Shown here in pieces: positions 49,301 to 60,802 of a DNA stretch of 64,000 bases. Positions within the stretch are counted from its first letter, which is position 1; each line of letters starts with the position of its first letter. Origin of the DNA: Tubiluchus corallicola (Eukaryota; Priapulida; Priapulimorpha; Priapulimorphida; Tubiluchidae); NCBI GenBank assembly GCA_030141605.1, contig JAQGDQ010000601.1, positions 62,001-126,000 of the forward strand, written 5' to 3'. Under the pieces are notes generated by a model, which was not told the DNA's origin, ran no database searches, and worked only from the letters and a program-made list of their open reading frames with translations. The translations under genes were made by a program, and so were the position numbers.

Positions 49301-52300
49301 AAAACACTCTCATTTAAGTAATCTTACTAATAATATTAGTAATATCAAAATGCAGGCATAGTCTTGAGAGTTGTTGGCATGTAAAATTCTAAAATATGCT
49401 TGCAGGGCAAATATTACAGGGAAGCCTGACTCAGGCGATCGAACACCTGGTGAAGCACATTATCAGTAATTTCAACTTCAAGATTCTTGCCAGGGCTGAT
49501 TATTTTGTAAACGTGCAACTTTGTCAGTACTCTTGTTCACTACTTTTTCAGTATTCGGCTCTTTACTCAATGTAGAACCTATCTGGAGCGGAGCGTTATG
49601 TTTGACACCAGGTTCGCTGCAGGAGCTGCCGGACTCAGTGAGCATGCTGCACTGGTCCGCCTTCAGAGCTCCACTCCTGATTTGGAAGGTTTACTCCACT
49701 ACACATGGCCGTTAGGTCACTTGACCTCCTCCGCCCTCTAGCCGTTGGCTGCTTGTGCAGCTCCTCCGCCTAGTGTCGAGATACAGTGTGGGAATTCCGC
49801 AAGCCTACAGCACCTAGTATTCCTAGGCGGTCACCCATCCACGTACTAAGCAGGCTCTACGTTGCTTAACTTCGGTGATCAGACGAGACCGGTGTTTTCA
49901 ACGTGATTTGGCCGTAGTTATTGTTCACTACTTTTTCAGTATTCGGCTCTTTACTCAATGTAGAACCTATCTGGACCATTATCAGCAATATGCAACTAGA
50001 ATGAGATAGTGAACCAGCAAGGGTGTTTTAGCTATTTCTGGTGTATAATTACTCTGCGTCAATGAGAGAAGCCATTGGAGCATAATAAATTGCCTAGTAG
50101 CAGCTTCCTTGAAAGTTACGCATCTATTAAATGACTAGGCATAGAAATATTAAAAAAAACTTACGTTCCACATTGCGTATTTTCAGGAAATATATCACCA
50201 CAGCAACATGCACAGCCGCGACAAGAAGGAGAAAGCCAAGAACAGGGGCAATAACAAACTTCCACCAAAAACCCCAGTCTATTACAGCTGAAAAAATGAA
50301 CACTTTTTAACTCACGAGTCTGCAGTTTTTCACTCTTTTCCAAACTTTACTGCCTAAAATAAGAGGATTTCGTATTTTTAGTGTTTGCACAGGTGCAAAG
50401 ATCAAATTACTAGGGGTGCCTAGAAAAGACACACTTCTGGGCCTGGCCGAAGACGGGCCTTACCCACTCAGAAGCTGCAGCAGTGACGTCATGCATTAAT
50501 TTCCTTCACCGGCCTAGTTCTGTGTCTGTGTTCAGAATTCTGCTAGGTGTCTGTGTTCAGAATTCTGCTAGGTGTCTGTGTTCAGAATTCTGCTAGGTGT
50601 CTGTGTTCAGTTTTGCTTCTTTAGTCTTTCCCTTTCCTGACGTCATTAAAGATAGTAACTCTCTTTACAATATTCAAGTTAATACTAAATCTGCATTGTT
50701 TTGTTGCAACTATATTAATCCCTGAGCCAGACAACATCTTGGTACCTCTTCTTGGTACATCTTCAGAGAGCAAATGCCTATGCCTGGAGATTACAAAGAT
50801 GCCTGGTGAACATTTTAATGGCACAGCTTTGTGGACGGTACTGACCCATTCTGATAGTTTTGTGTTAGAAATGATGTATGCCAAGGGAGTGTTTTGTCAC
50901 CTCTACTTCTCTGAACAATTATCTAAATTTGTGTCAGGTACTTGTCGCATTGGCATAATCTCAATAAATTAATTACTTTAAGCTGACGATCGTTGTTCTG
51001 TGGCTCCCACGTTTGGTGGATATAAGATTTTACACAATTTTAATCCTAGAAAACCAATTGTATTTATTTTATACCAACTAATTCATCTATATCACTCCTG
51101 AGGATGCACATATATGCATGCTTGACAAAATAAAACGAGAAATTGACGATGTCTAACGATTGCTCTGATGTTTTTAAACCCAAATATATACCCAGATAGT
51201 ATCTCACTTTCAACTATTTGCGTCAATTGTCAGTAATACACACTCACCTACATATGTTGCCTCTACCTCGTCTATATATTGTAGTAATTTTCTACCTCAT
51301 TTCAACTGATCTTAACAAAGTGTTAGAGAGCGTATTCTTTATAACTGTAATGCGATGCTACACGGTTTAATGAACAACTCATATTCTTGGATGTTGCTGC
51401 GGCTCAGCGGATAATAAAGTGATACTCAGTTATCCAGTGAGCCGACGTAAAACTGTGTTTAAAAAGAAATGGATGTAAAGAAATGGTACAATGCCTTCAG
51501 TCGTGTAATTGTGAAATTAAAAGCCTTTTGAATGATCCATTTCTTCACATCTGCCATTTCACATTCAGAAACAGTAAAATTAAGCAGAAATTCCACAATT
51601 GCAGACAGCTACTACCTTTTCAAATTACATTCATATTAATAAAGGTGTATCTTTTTTCTACTTACAATATGCTGTTACTTCGGCTGTTCTACTATATTCA
51701 TAATCTAAAAACAAAAATATAATCGCAAGTTATCACAGCTGAAAAAATTTTTGAAAGAAAGAAGAAAGATTAAAGATATAAAATGTTGGCAGGTTAAAAA
51801 ATTTTAAATAATAGCAGGCAATAAAATAAGTGCAAAGCGCATCGGTTTGATTTTTCAGCCAAATTTGCAATGCACCCATGTGCAATTATGCCCACTGCAA
51901 CCAAATCCAATACAAATACTATAATTATATGCGATAAAATGTAAGTAAATTGAAAATTGATGATATATTACAAATAAACAATTTAGGGTTTAGTGGGGAA
52001 ATGTAAAAAAATTGTTCCCCGTGCGATCATGACAGTCTAACATTTCCAACGTTAGATCGCTCAAGCTAGAGTGATTTTAACTAATTAGAGAAGTTTTATT
52101 CTTATAATACAGACGTGTAAAGAATAAGTTCGGGTGGGGGACTCGCTGAATTCCAGGCTGTGGATCAAAAAGTCAGATACACAATGTACAATTTGGTCTG
52201 ATATAAAATCGTTCTTGTGAAATTTCATGACGATCCGCTGCGAATTCGCAATTAAAGCTTAAAGGACAAGAAAAGGGATACCTGAAGTAGCTTTCAGAAA

Positions 52301-55300
52301 CATCGCCTTAAAAAATTATATTACTTTATAGCAATTTTATGCTTATATTTTACTCGCGTTTGAAAAAATTTTGTTCCTTACTTTCATTTTAACTCTCCCG
52401 CAATACTGTTCCGACCGCGTCACTAGATGACGTCATATACGCACAAAGTAAATCAGGGGAAGAAAAGGAAATGTTAAACTATGTCCCAAAAGCTTTCCAT
52501 TATTTAGCATACCTGGCTTACCTGCTGGAAAGACTTGTGTAACTAGAAAAGAAAATTATTAACGATCTAAAATGTTTTCACCAATTTAATTTTAAATCTT
52601 TTGGCAAGATACAGTAAGTAAAAATTTTACTTAGTTAGTGACGTGTCTGCTATGAATGCTCAGATTATTTTTTCAAACTTTACTCACTGTTATCTAGACT
52701 TGTTTCAAATGACTTATTGTCAAAATGGCTGCATATAACGCACAGCGTTACTGCCGTTGCAAGCACTGCATGCAAAAGGCAGTACATAAGTGATATTAAA
52801 TTTCAATAAGAGTTTATGTCAATGGAGGGTTTTCTTGTGCTTTAATTTTTTTCGAAAACGATGCTATCACCGTCATCTTGAATTCGTAACGATACGGATT
52901 GAAAATCCGACCTAGTCAATATATGCGGAATTCATTCGAGTATATTTCTATAAAATGATCCATTGTGGATTCACGTAGCTCTTTTACGTTTTTTTGAAGA
53001 TGATGTTATTGTCGCCATCTATTCAAAATGGGAGATCAAAAGTCTGCTTCTGTCATTCCATACAAAATATATCACGTTCTAGTGTATTCCCTTAATAAAG
53101 TTTCATTACAATCCATTGTAGAATCAGATAGCCTTAGCTTTTTTCGTAAATGATGTTACTGAAGCTATCTTGAATTCAAAATGGCAAATAAAAAATGCGA
53201 CATGCAGAACTTGTTTTAATGTGTTCTTATAAAGTTTTAGAATCATCTGTTGCAACCTAGCTGTGCCTAGGATTTTTTGAAAATGATGTAATTGTCACCA
53301 TTCTAAATTCAAAGTGGCAGATTGAAAATCCGACTCCATCGATCAGTACGAAATTCGTTCCAGAATATTGGCTATGAAATCTTACTGTGATGGCCCATTG
53401 CCAATTGGCAGAGCCTTAGATCTAAGCTTTTTTGGAAACTGACGTTATTGCCGCCATCTTGAATTCAAAATGACGGTTCGACAATCCAGTCGATGCAGAA
53501 TTTGTTTTAGTATATTCGCTTGAAGTTTCATGATAACGCGTTCTATATTCGTGGACACCCTACCAAACAAGAAACATCCAGATAAGAAATCATTGGTCGA
53601 GCTACGACCTTAAAGTTATACAGTAAAACTATGGTTATGTGTTTGATTATAGAAATAATGAACTTGAACTACATCTACTTTGCATATTAAGAGAAAGATT
53701 GTTAGGATAATAGATAGACATTTTTTTATTAATAGATGTGTGGCCAAATGCTAAAATTTTATCATTGAAATCAGTAATTTGGTTAGAGGGTTAAACAGGT
53801 CAATGGTCATGCATGCTAGACTGATTCTAAATAATTAGATTTTTTAATTCAGTTTTTTAATTTTCAGCTTGAAGTTGCCTTGGGTAATTATCAAGATAAT
53901 TATTAATGATGGCACAAACAAACACACAAACAAATGAACTGTAGAAAATAAACTTTTCAAAAACAGGTAATGTGAAAAAATTGACAGAACCTGGATTTGA
54001 ATCAGCGACTTAATTATTTACCTTGGTAGGAATATCCTCTGCAACCACATTTATAGGGTCCATCACGACCGAAATCCATATTCCAAATCGATATACCATG
54101 ATTTCCGCTCTTCAGTCGATTTTGCTCAATCGTAATTAGATAGTCAGTGTATTGAGTTTCTTCTACAATAATGACTGCGCCCCATAGGTACCAAATGCAA
54201 GAATAGTTTTTGTTGTAATGGTTAACGAATTCTTCAGTTACCACGCATTGCATTATAGCTCCTTCTCCAATGGCTACCACTACGTCTTCTGGCTCCTTGT
54301 AGAAAACTAACGGCTTTTCCAAAAATTTTATTTCAATTTCGAAACCCCTATTTGTTACGAGGGAGTTAGACGTGAAATGAAGAAACATCGACTGACCAGA
54401 AGACTCATAACCTGGAGGAAGTGTGTCGCCACAAAGTTTAGCTATCCTGGACGATTCATCAACATCGCTCCCATCGTAGATGTAAAGCGCATCGAAAACA
54501 CAAAGGTCGTCGTACTCGACTGCAAACTTTTTGAATGATATATATACAATCTGAAAATGACGCAGCGGTTAAGATACGTTCTAAATGACTATGAAGCAAA
54601 TAATTGCTTTACTAAACTTAGAAGTGAATATGGCAAAGCAACATTGCATATAGTGGTCATTACTGTATAATACTATAGATAGAGGTTTAAGATTCAAAGG
54701 GACACAAAGGCAGTTAAAAACGGCCCTACTGAGAGAAGTTTTACCTTAGTTTATTTTAATAACCAGCATATTTCATATACCTTTTATGCATTTGTGCCTT
54801 ATTGTGTTTAGAATATGTGCGCGTGGGAGTAGTGTGTTTTAATCTAATATATAATATCTTATTACCCATGTATTGGTAAAGTTTAATGTATATTTTGTAC
54901 TGTGATTTATATTTTAACACTTTTTAAACTATAAAATTTCTGAAAATGTATACGATTTTAGCCTTATCTACTATTTAAACTTTATAGATGTGCATAATTT
55001 TACTAGGGATGTATCGCAGTATGTTGTGTTTATTCTATAATTCTTAACTTTACATTTTAAGAACAGCATTTTTTATTTTTAAAATTCAATATGCTTAATT
55101 TATTATTGGATGTATGTGGATGTATTATTTTTGTGTTTTATTTATTTTACAATACTTTTCCTAAATTCTTATTTTTAGTACTAGTATTTCTTGTTTTTTA
55201 GTAATTAACATGCTAATTTTACTTTGGATGTCTTGCAATGTGTTGTGTTTATTTTATAATGGTTTTCTTAATTTCTTGTTTTTAGTATTTACTAACCACA

Positions 55301-58300
55301 CTTGGGCCATGATGGAAATAACGTTAAGTCTTTACATATCCAAGCAAAAACCAAATTTGTTTCTCTTCTACTTACCTGGGTAAATGACAAACGACCAAGG
55401 TTTTTTACATTTTTACCTGTTTTGACATGGACATTGTTAACATTATTAATCTAATGATCATTACTATGTCATAAACATTATTGCACTGATTGCATTTATT
55501 GTGATGTATTTTGTTTACCACAGCAGTTTTTTTGTATTGTTGTGTAAACGAATGACTACAAGTTACTATTAGATGGAGCAATATGATTGAAGTAGCAAGA
55601 TGTGTTTGAGATATGACATCATGAGCTGACAAGGATTTCTCGTTTCTGCTGCCTGATTTAGAATGATTCACGATGTCATGGGCTCCAGTATGAATAACAT
55701 CACTGCTGACATATGAAGGTAGCTTCTGTAGTCGTCTCCCCATGGCTGTCTGTCATCTGTAAATTGATTTGGTCGTCCTGTATGAGTCTACGTGTTACAT
55801 TTTCTGCCCTAATTCTACAAGGTGCCTCTGTACTCACTATAACCTACAGCAGGGTGTCTTACCATGTGACGAAGTCCAAATTTGGACCTGTTTTTATTTC
55901 TTCTTCTTCAAGGTCTCATTCCATCTATTGCAGACATTGAGGTATCAACATTTATTAGAGCATTCCACCCACTTCTATCTGCAACTAACAGCGTAAGTTC
56001 TTCTACTCCTAAAGATAGATTTGGTTAAAGTTGTTGAACATCTTTATTTATCTTAGCTATCCAAGTTGTTACTGGTTTGCCAGGTGGTTTTTTGCAAAGT
56101 TTAACTTGATAAATTGATTTGAGCTGGAAAGATGGTTTCATCATCTCATTTTGCAAAAACAACGGTAGCCTACTTTCCAATTATCTTCCTATCCAATCAC
56201 GCTAAAGTTGTCACACATATCATTACGGACAGGATCAAGCGTCTCCTCTTTTCAGCAAACTGACTTTACTCCTTAGCATTGCATCACCAAGTGCATCCTC
56301 ACCACCTCAGAACCCTGGACTAGCAGAAGAGGAAGGGAGGAGAGAGGTAGTTTGCAAAGTTTTCTTGGTAGGTTCTTTTACACTGACTGTAACTCTCTGG
56401 CTGCTATAATGGTTTGGAGTTCTTACAAAGTTCATCTCCAGTCTCAAAGTACATTACCAGCAGAGTTCAGAAAAAGGCTGCTCTTGGATCTCTTTGCCAA
56501 ACCTTCGGGCATTTATCAAGGCACTCGCCATTTTTCAACTCGTTCAACATTCCTACTGAAGTCCTGGTGGAGACCTAATGTCCACGCCTCCCCACCAGCT
56601 GTTACCATCATTTCGTGATTTCTGTTTTGCAAACGATGTTACACTCTTTACAAAACTGATTGCAGGCTTCCAGGTGCATTTGAAATGTGCCCATTGGAAG
56701 TCTCACCATTGGGCCTTACTATCCAAGCGAAGATTAAATTCCCGAGACTTCACGTCCAGTTCCTTCTACCTCTGACACAGGAGAAGGCGTACAAGTTGTG
56801 AGTCATTTTATTTACCTTAGTTCAAAGATCACTTCTAATCCAAGTCCAAGATAGAAAAACGTACTTAGCTTGTGAGGATTACCTTTAGTCACTCGAAGGT
56901 TTGCTGCAGCTATAATATCAGATGACCAAAAAAAACCATCTACTGCACAGCACCATGATGTCAGTTTTGCTTCATGGCGGTGAGACATGTACCCCTTTGA
57001 CGACTGATTGACGACACTCACTGACGACCTCACTGATACCTCACTGACGACCTCGGGCTCCTATTGAGGCCTTCCATCAAAGTCACTTGCATGCCACACT
57101 TTGCCTGCTAAATTTACTTTTTCACCAAGAAGAATCGGGGGAGGGGGCACATAACCTCGACAGTAACTAGAAGGCTACAGCAGAATGAAGCCTCTTGCTA
57201 CGTTGTCTTTTTGCATCATTACATAGCATCATAATAGAGTCTTCGGTTTTTATCACAATGTGTTTTCACTTATTGCCGTACCAAGTTTGCAACACGGTCA
57301 GAACATCTGCAAAAGCCATTAACTAAAGTCCTAAAGCAATAGGTCGTTTTCTGATCAATGGCTCACGCAGTGGGGACATTTTAACTTCCTGTTTAACACC
57401 ATTCTGTTTTTTTTTTACTAATGGCAGGCATCATACCTTTTTTGTATGAGATTTATTTAATAAAAATGGCATGCTAAAGTTAATAAATAATTTAAGGGGC
57501 AAAAATCCTATGTCGAGCAATAGAGTTTGTTTATGTCGCCCAATTTGTAAAAATGTATGCTTTGAGTCGAGAAACGTGAAATGGGGCGAAGGAAATAGCC
57601 AGGGCACCAGGCGCTGGGTGTGCTTACCGCATCAACACACCTTAATCCGGCCCTGTAAAAGCTGTGTGATATGGGTTTACTATGACGTCAGTAACTGTTT
57701 TTTATTTTGTACACCAAAAAAACTCCGCAAACAAAAGCTTACCATTGACTGAGGAGCAATGATGAGCCATCTACAATCTGCGTAATTTGGGTAATATCCT
57801 GGATATCCTGGAGAATATATTGAACTTTCTGTTGTTACTTCCAGAACTTCGCCGTTGCACTCATGTGGTGGTACAGTTGGTTTCGTAGTCGGTGCCACTG
57901 TATCAGTAGTCGTATCATTGGCAGTAGTTGTATAACTGTCAACTGTCAATAAACAATAATTATGCTCATTACTGTTCATTTTTACGTCCATCATTACAAT
58001 GTACCTATTCGTTTTGACAATTTAGGCTGTCATATGTGCTTCTTGCTTACATCGATGACATTCTTTCGAAGTCCTGTTGTAATAGATGTTATCAAAGGCC
58101 AGCTAAATGTTGTTGCAAAATATTATGCAATACTTTTATTATTTTTTTTACTTCTTAATTACTTTTGGTTAGGAAACGTTGATATTTCCTATCTACATGG
58201 ATCACTGTACTACCCTTTCAGTTAACTGGTTAAGCTCAAAATATATACAATTGAGAAAGGTAGCACCAACATCAGCAGCATCAGCACCACCAGCAGCAGT

Positions 58301-58845
58301 AGTAGTAGTAGTAGCAGCAGCAGCAGTAGTAGTATGACAATGTATGTTGAAGATGATAATGATGATGATGACGATGATGCCGAACAATACGACGTTAGAA
58401 AATGATGACAATGACAACAATGACAATGATGAAGATGGTGACGACTGCAACATTTATCCCCACCATGCCTATAACCTGTATATTTCTACACTACGCAGCA
58501 GCCTATGCACATGGAAGCTATCACAAGCATACCCTAGCTTGGGTAATATTCACGTAGTAATTTAGTATGAACTTTACGTCTTATATTAAACTTTACACTT
58601 TTCACCTAGAAGGTTTGTGATTGTTCGTCAGTCTTATTCACACGATGATAAAATTTTTAACGCTCGGTTACAAAAATCAGTTGAATGTGAATTTTTGACA
58701 GATAAAACCTAGCTAAAATCTTTTGCCAAAATCAGATTATAATATAATTATTTATCTTACCAAAAGTATCATGTAGAGCAATCCGCGAAGTAATTAGTAA
58801 TACTGACAAAAGTAGAAAAACGTTACAGTTCTTGTATAAACCCAT
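46367..58845 (-). CDS. Unrecognised CUB plus Ig-like single-pass membrane protein (6 exons, 344 aa)
   Basis: Likely a cell-surface receptor or adhesion protein. Exons in transcript order: 58761-58845, 57743-57942, 54022-54550, 52522-52542, 50165-50287, 46367-46443; all GT-AG and all phases join. ATG 58845 opens a signal peptide (NVFLLLSVLLITS). Residues 33-54 are a Thr-rich stalk. CUB domain about 57-171: C57/C85 and C112/C135, with SPGYPGYYPNYADCRW, LYIYDG and LHFTSN signatures. Ig-like domain about 175-265: C197, W215, and DGPYKC ending at C263 (the usual DxGxYxC slightly changed). Exon 4 is a 21-nt microexon (VTQVFPA). Residues about 288-313 form the membrane helix (APVLGFLLLVAAVHVAVVI), followed by a basic stop-transfer and a 30-residue tail ending SCVQAI. 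The last exon is 3.7 kb away; it is placed by its acceptor, matching phase and in-frame stop, so it is the least certain. No ligand or named orthologue is proposed. Confidence 0.75.
47461..48425 (+). other. Intronic segment with LTR-like signals, unresolved
   Basis: Higher complexity than its AT-rich surroundings, with an initial TGTGTTGGGCACGC, a TATA-like AATATAAGAAC (about 47535), AATAAAGC (about 47691) and a final CTTACCTTACA. These fit a solo LTR in order, but no target duplication or internal region was found. It lies in the last intron of the CUB/Ig gene. Confidence 0.2.
48773..49037. mobile_element. Complete hAT MITE with perfect 8-bp target duplication
   Basis: Begins CAGGGCCTATTTCA and ends TGAAATAGGCCCTG, flanked by exact CCCACATA (48765-48772 and 49038-49045). 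A C-rich stretch (CCCCCCCCCC near 48970) lies inside. 265 bp, no transposase. A truncated relative is at 41119-41228. Confidence 0.9.
49533..49587. repeat. 55-bp direct repeat, left copy
   Basis: Starts TTGTTCACTAC and ends TAGAACCTATCTGGA. It is identical over all 55 bases to 49921-49975; the two copies bracket a 333-bp insert that carries a 5S-rRNA-like sequence. Confidence 0.97.
49801..49918 (-). rRNA. 5S rRNA-like sequence in a dispersed insert (pseudogene or SINE head)
   Basis: The minus strand reads CTACGGCCAAATCACGTTGAAAA... to ...GGTGCTGTAGGCTT, nearly a full 5S rRNA of about 118 nt. The internal promoter is largely kept: GAAGTTAAGCAACG (box A side) and GGATGGGTGACCGCCT (box C). The helix near the end stays paired (CCTAG...CTAGG). 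The first bases of the 5' strand of the closing helix differ, and the sequence after GGCTT is GCGG, with no T-run to stop RNA polymerase III. It therefore looks like a 5S pseudogene or the head of a 5S-derived SINE rather than a standard 5S gene. Single copy in this window, inside a CUB/Ig gene intron. Confidence 0.8.
49921..49975. repeat. 55-bp direct repeat, right copy
   Basis: Exact second copy of 49533-49587, directly after the 5' end of the 5S-like sequence (minus-strand orientation). Confidence 0.97.
50522..50610. repeat. 25-bp tandem repeat, about 3.5 copies
   Basis: Unit GTGTCTGTGTTCAGAATTCTG plus CTAG, repeated without change before breaking off in TTTTGCTTC. Intronic within the CUB/Ig gene. 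Confidence 0.95.
52850..53560. repeat. Decayed tandem repeat of roughly 145 bp, five copies
   Basis: A core TGATGTTATTGTCGCCATCT-like block followed by TTGAATTCAAAATGGCAGAT recurs at about 52860, 53004, 53151, 53283 and 53439. Between cores, GATTGAAAATCCGAC, GCAGAATTTGTT and AGTTTCAT blocks recur in the same order. Copies are diverged; the array lies in the intron upstream of the microexon of the CUB/Ig gene. Confidence 0.7.
55405..56780. mobile_element. Retroelement debris, SGNH-hydrolase-like and tyrosine-recombinase-type fragments
   Basis: On the minus strand at about 55600-55743, YVSSDVIHTGAHDIVNHSKS resembles the ...VIHVGTNDI... block of SGNH hydrolases encoded by some DIRS/Ngaro-type elements. 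On the plus strand at about 56350-56770 short frames (TRSTFLLKSW, HWKSHHWALLSKRRLNSRDF) read like decayed retroelement polyprotein. Opposite strands and many stops show that nothing here is functional. Family assignment is tentative. Confidence 0.35.
58260..58450. repeat. CAG/TAG and GAT microsatellite cluster
   Basis: About 80 bp of AGC/AGT trinucleotides (58264-58335) followed by GAT-rich trinucleotides (58345-58445), in the first intron of the CUB/Ig gene. Confidence 0.85.
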
Positions 58846-59331
58846 TTTGCTTCTACTGTGATGAAAACAAAATTAAATACAAGTATCAGGTCTACACCCG
58901 ATGATTTATCACTAATATAAACACGAATATGGACTCTTTACACACAATTATACCTTTGACATTTAATTGCCATTTAATAATCTTATGCGGATGCAAACAC
59001 GCGCGCATTTGATCGGTTGCATAGTTTTATTTCAGAACAAAGTCCATAAATATTACAACACAAATCATAATTAACAATTAAACATTATAATATAAATCAA
59101 TATAGCAATTATCGGTTAGTAGTATCTCACAATTAAATACACTTAATTAATTATTTGCAATATTTACAATTTAGCTTTATTGTGCTACAATTCAAAGGCA
59201 TTTATTCCAGTTTGGCTAATATAAACTAATTCTGCTGTCATCTCTGTGTTATCATTTGTCACTTATGTCACTTGACTCTGAATGGTACATTTGTTAACTA
59301 TCATACATGCTGTGAAGTACGTGAAGCGAGA

Positions 59332-59877
59332 TTAAAGTCTGAGCAGTACACTCACACCATGAAGTTTAAGTATTATATTCACGTTTAAACAATTGAAAAA
59401 TGCAACGGAGAAACCACGTTTCAGCTTGTATTTCAAGGGCAACGTCTCGACTACAATTGCACAGTACCTAAGCTTCTTCAATACGCTGGACAATACACTG
59501 GACAACATTTTGACCAATAACATGCCAAGATTAGTGTTATACACCGGGGGGTCGCTCTTAACCTGTAGAATTTCACTACAGATATTATACCACAACGTAA
59601 AAGCATAGATCAATAAAAAGTGTATTTTAGTCTGATGCCAAGTTATAATAAAGTTAACCAATGAAAAATCAATGTTTATATCAATGTTTAGAAGAATCGT
59701 ACAATAAAAGTCTTTTATTAGCCCAATTACGGCAACATCTTCGGCAAGTCTTACATGAAACGAAATGTCGCGATGTAGTGTCGCTTTCGTATATTTCATG
59801 CGAGTTTTGGTGGCCTCGACATTTGCTTTACAACTTTTCTGCAGCGATTTTACTCTACCTGCTCTAGAGTCGTGCGC
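59332..59877 (-). CDS. Weak candidate small protein gene, two exons
   Basis: Two segments have good splice signals: 59755-59877 (acceptor TTCAG, donor CAT|gtaaga) and 59332-59562 (acceptor CTACAG, ending in TAA). Joined in frame from ATG about 59800 they give roughly 91 residues, including SDPPVYNTNLGMLLV and a hydrophobic C-terminal half. A possible non-coding first exon ends at 60554 with donor gtaagc. The intervening 192 nt are also open in frame, and the opposite strand has comparable open frames, so strand and structure are unsure. The product is not recognised. Confidence 0.2.
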   Translation of the reverse strand, partial: AHDSRAGRVKSLQKSCKANVEATKTRMKYTKATLHRDISFHVRLAEDVAVIGLIKDFYCTILLNIDINIDFSLVNFIITWHQTKIHFLLIYAFTLWYNICSEILQVKSDPPVYNTNLGMLLVKMLSSVLSSVLKKLRYCAIVVETLPLKYKLKRGFSVAFFNCLNVNIILKLHGVSVLLRL

Positions 59878-60783
59878 CTGAAGTTATAAATCTGATTCCA
59901 ATAAAAGTAACAATATCAATGTTTATTAACAACATATAATAATCATAGCTTATACGCAATGGTGAGCAACGAGGACGAAGATTTTTGCAGCCACTACCGG
60001 ATTGGGTGTCCAGGATATGTGAATGACTCTTAAAGCAAATGCCAAGTCTCTCGGGAAGTTGAGCTTATTTTAATATTTGAAAAAAATGTCAGAAAGTTTC
60101 AGCAATAAAATTGTTATAAGCGGCTCGTGTAATTAGTAAATCAATTTATAGTTGCGATCACTTTAAGCTTGAGCGATTTTTAGACGAATGTAAAAATACA
60201 GTTCCGGTTCGCATGTAAAATAAATACTTATCCCGTCAGCAATATTTTATTTGACTTATAGAGCAAACTCTATAAACAAAGTAGCCCGCTCGGCACGTAC
60301 TATTTGCTCGCAAGTTTGCCTGCGTATCTGAAAGTCAAAAAAATTCTACAATTTAATATTTACACAATTAACGTACACTAATTAGGCATTTTAATATATA
60401 TAGCTGTACAATAAAGCTATTTAACCACTTTAAATTGAGAATTGATCCAATGACTAATTTCAAGAAAAACACAGTTAAACACAGCGTCAGAGAAAATAGA
60501 ACTTCTAAGCAAACTGTAGAAATTTTGCAACGCTTACCTTCACAACAGCTTACCTTCACGATTCACGCTGCCCAGCAGACACCAGCTTACGTCATTTTTT
60601 TTTTCAAAATATGCCGGCAGCCACGTGCGTTTGGTCGTAAATAAAAAGTATTTCAATTTCTTTTACATTTTTAAGCAAAGTGTTTTATGAGGATATTTTG
60701 TGTTGTAATTTCAATATTTTAAACTGTACAGTGAAATGCAATAAATGTTCTTCGAGGGTTGGTTCTTCCTTTAAGTACTTGCG

Positions 60784-60802
60784 TGACGTCATGCGTCACG
60801 TG
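60784..60802. promoter_or_regulatory. CRE/ATF site and E-box cluster
   Basis: Perfect palindrome TGACGTCA (60784-60791) is followed by CACGTG (60797-60802), within a larger dyad GTGACG...CGTCAC. Such sites are common in animal proximal promoters. It lies about 200 bp above the possible first exon of the minus-strand candidate. Function is inferred from motif only. Confidence 0.4.

Noticed and set aside
49801-49918. Standard functional 5S rRNA gene
   Set aside because: No T-run terminator after the 3' end, altered 5' closing strand and an isolated position inside an inserted segment; kept as 5S-like only.
57471-57752. 93-residue plus-strand open frame
   Set aside because: It overlaps the donor side of a CUB exon on the other strand and shows no recognisable domain; a hAT-like end (GGCCCTGT) nearby suggests transposon sequence.
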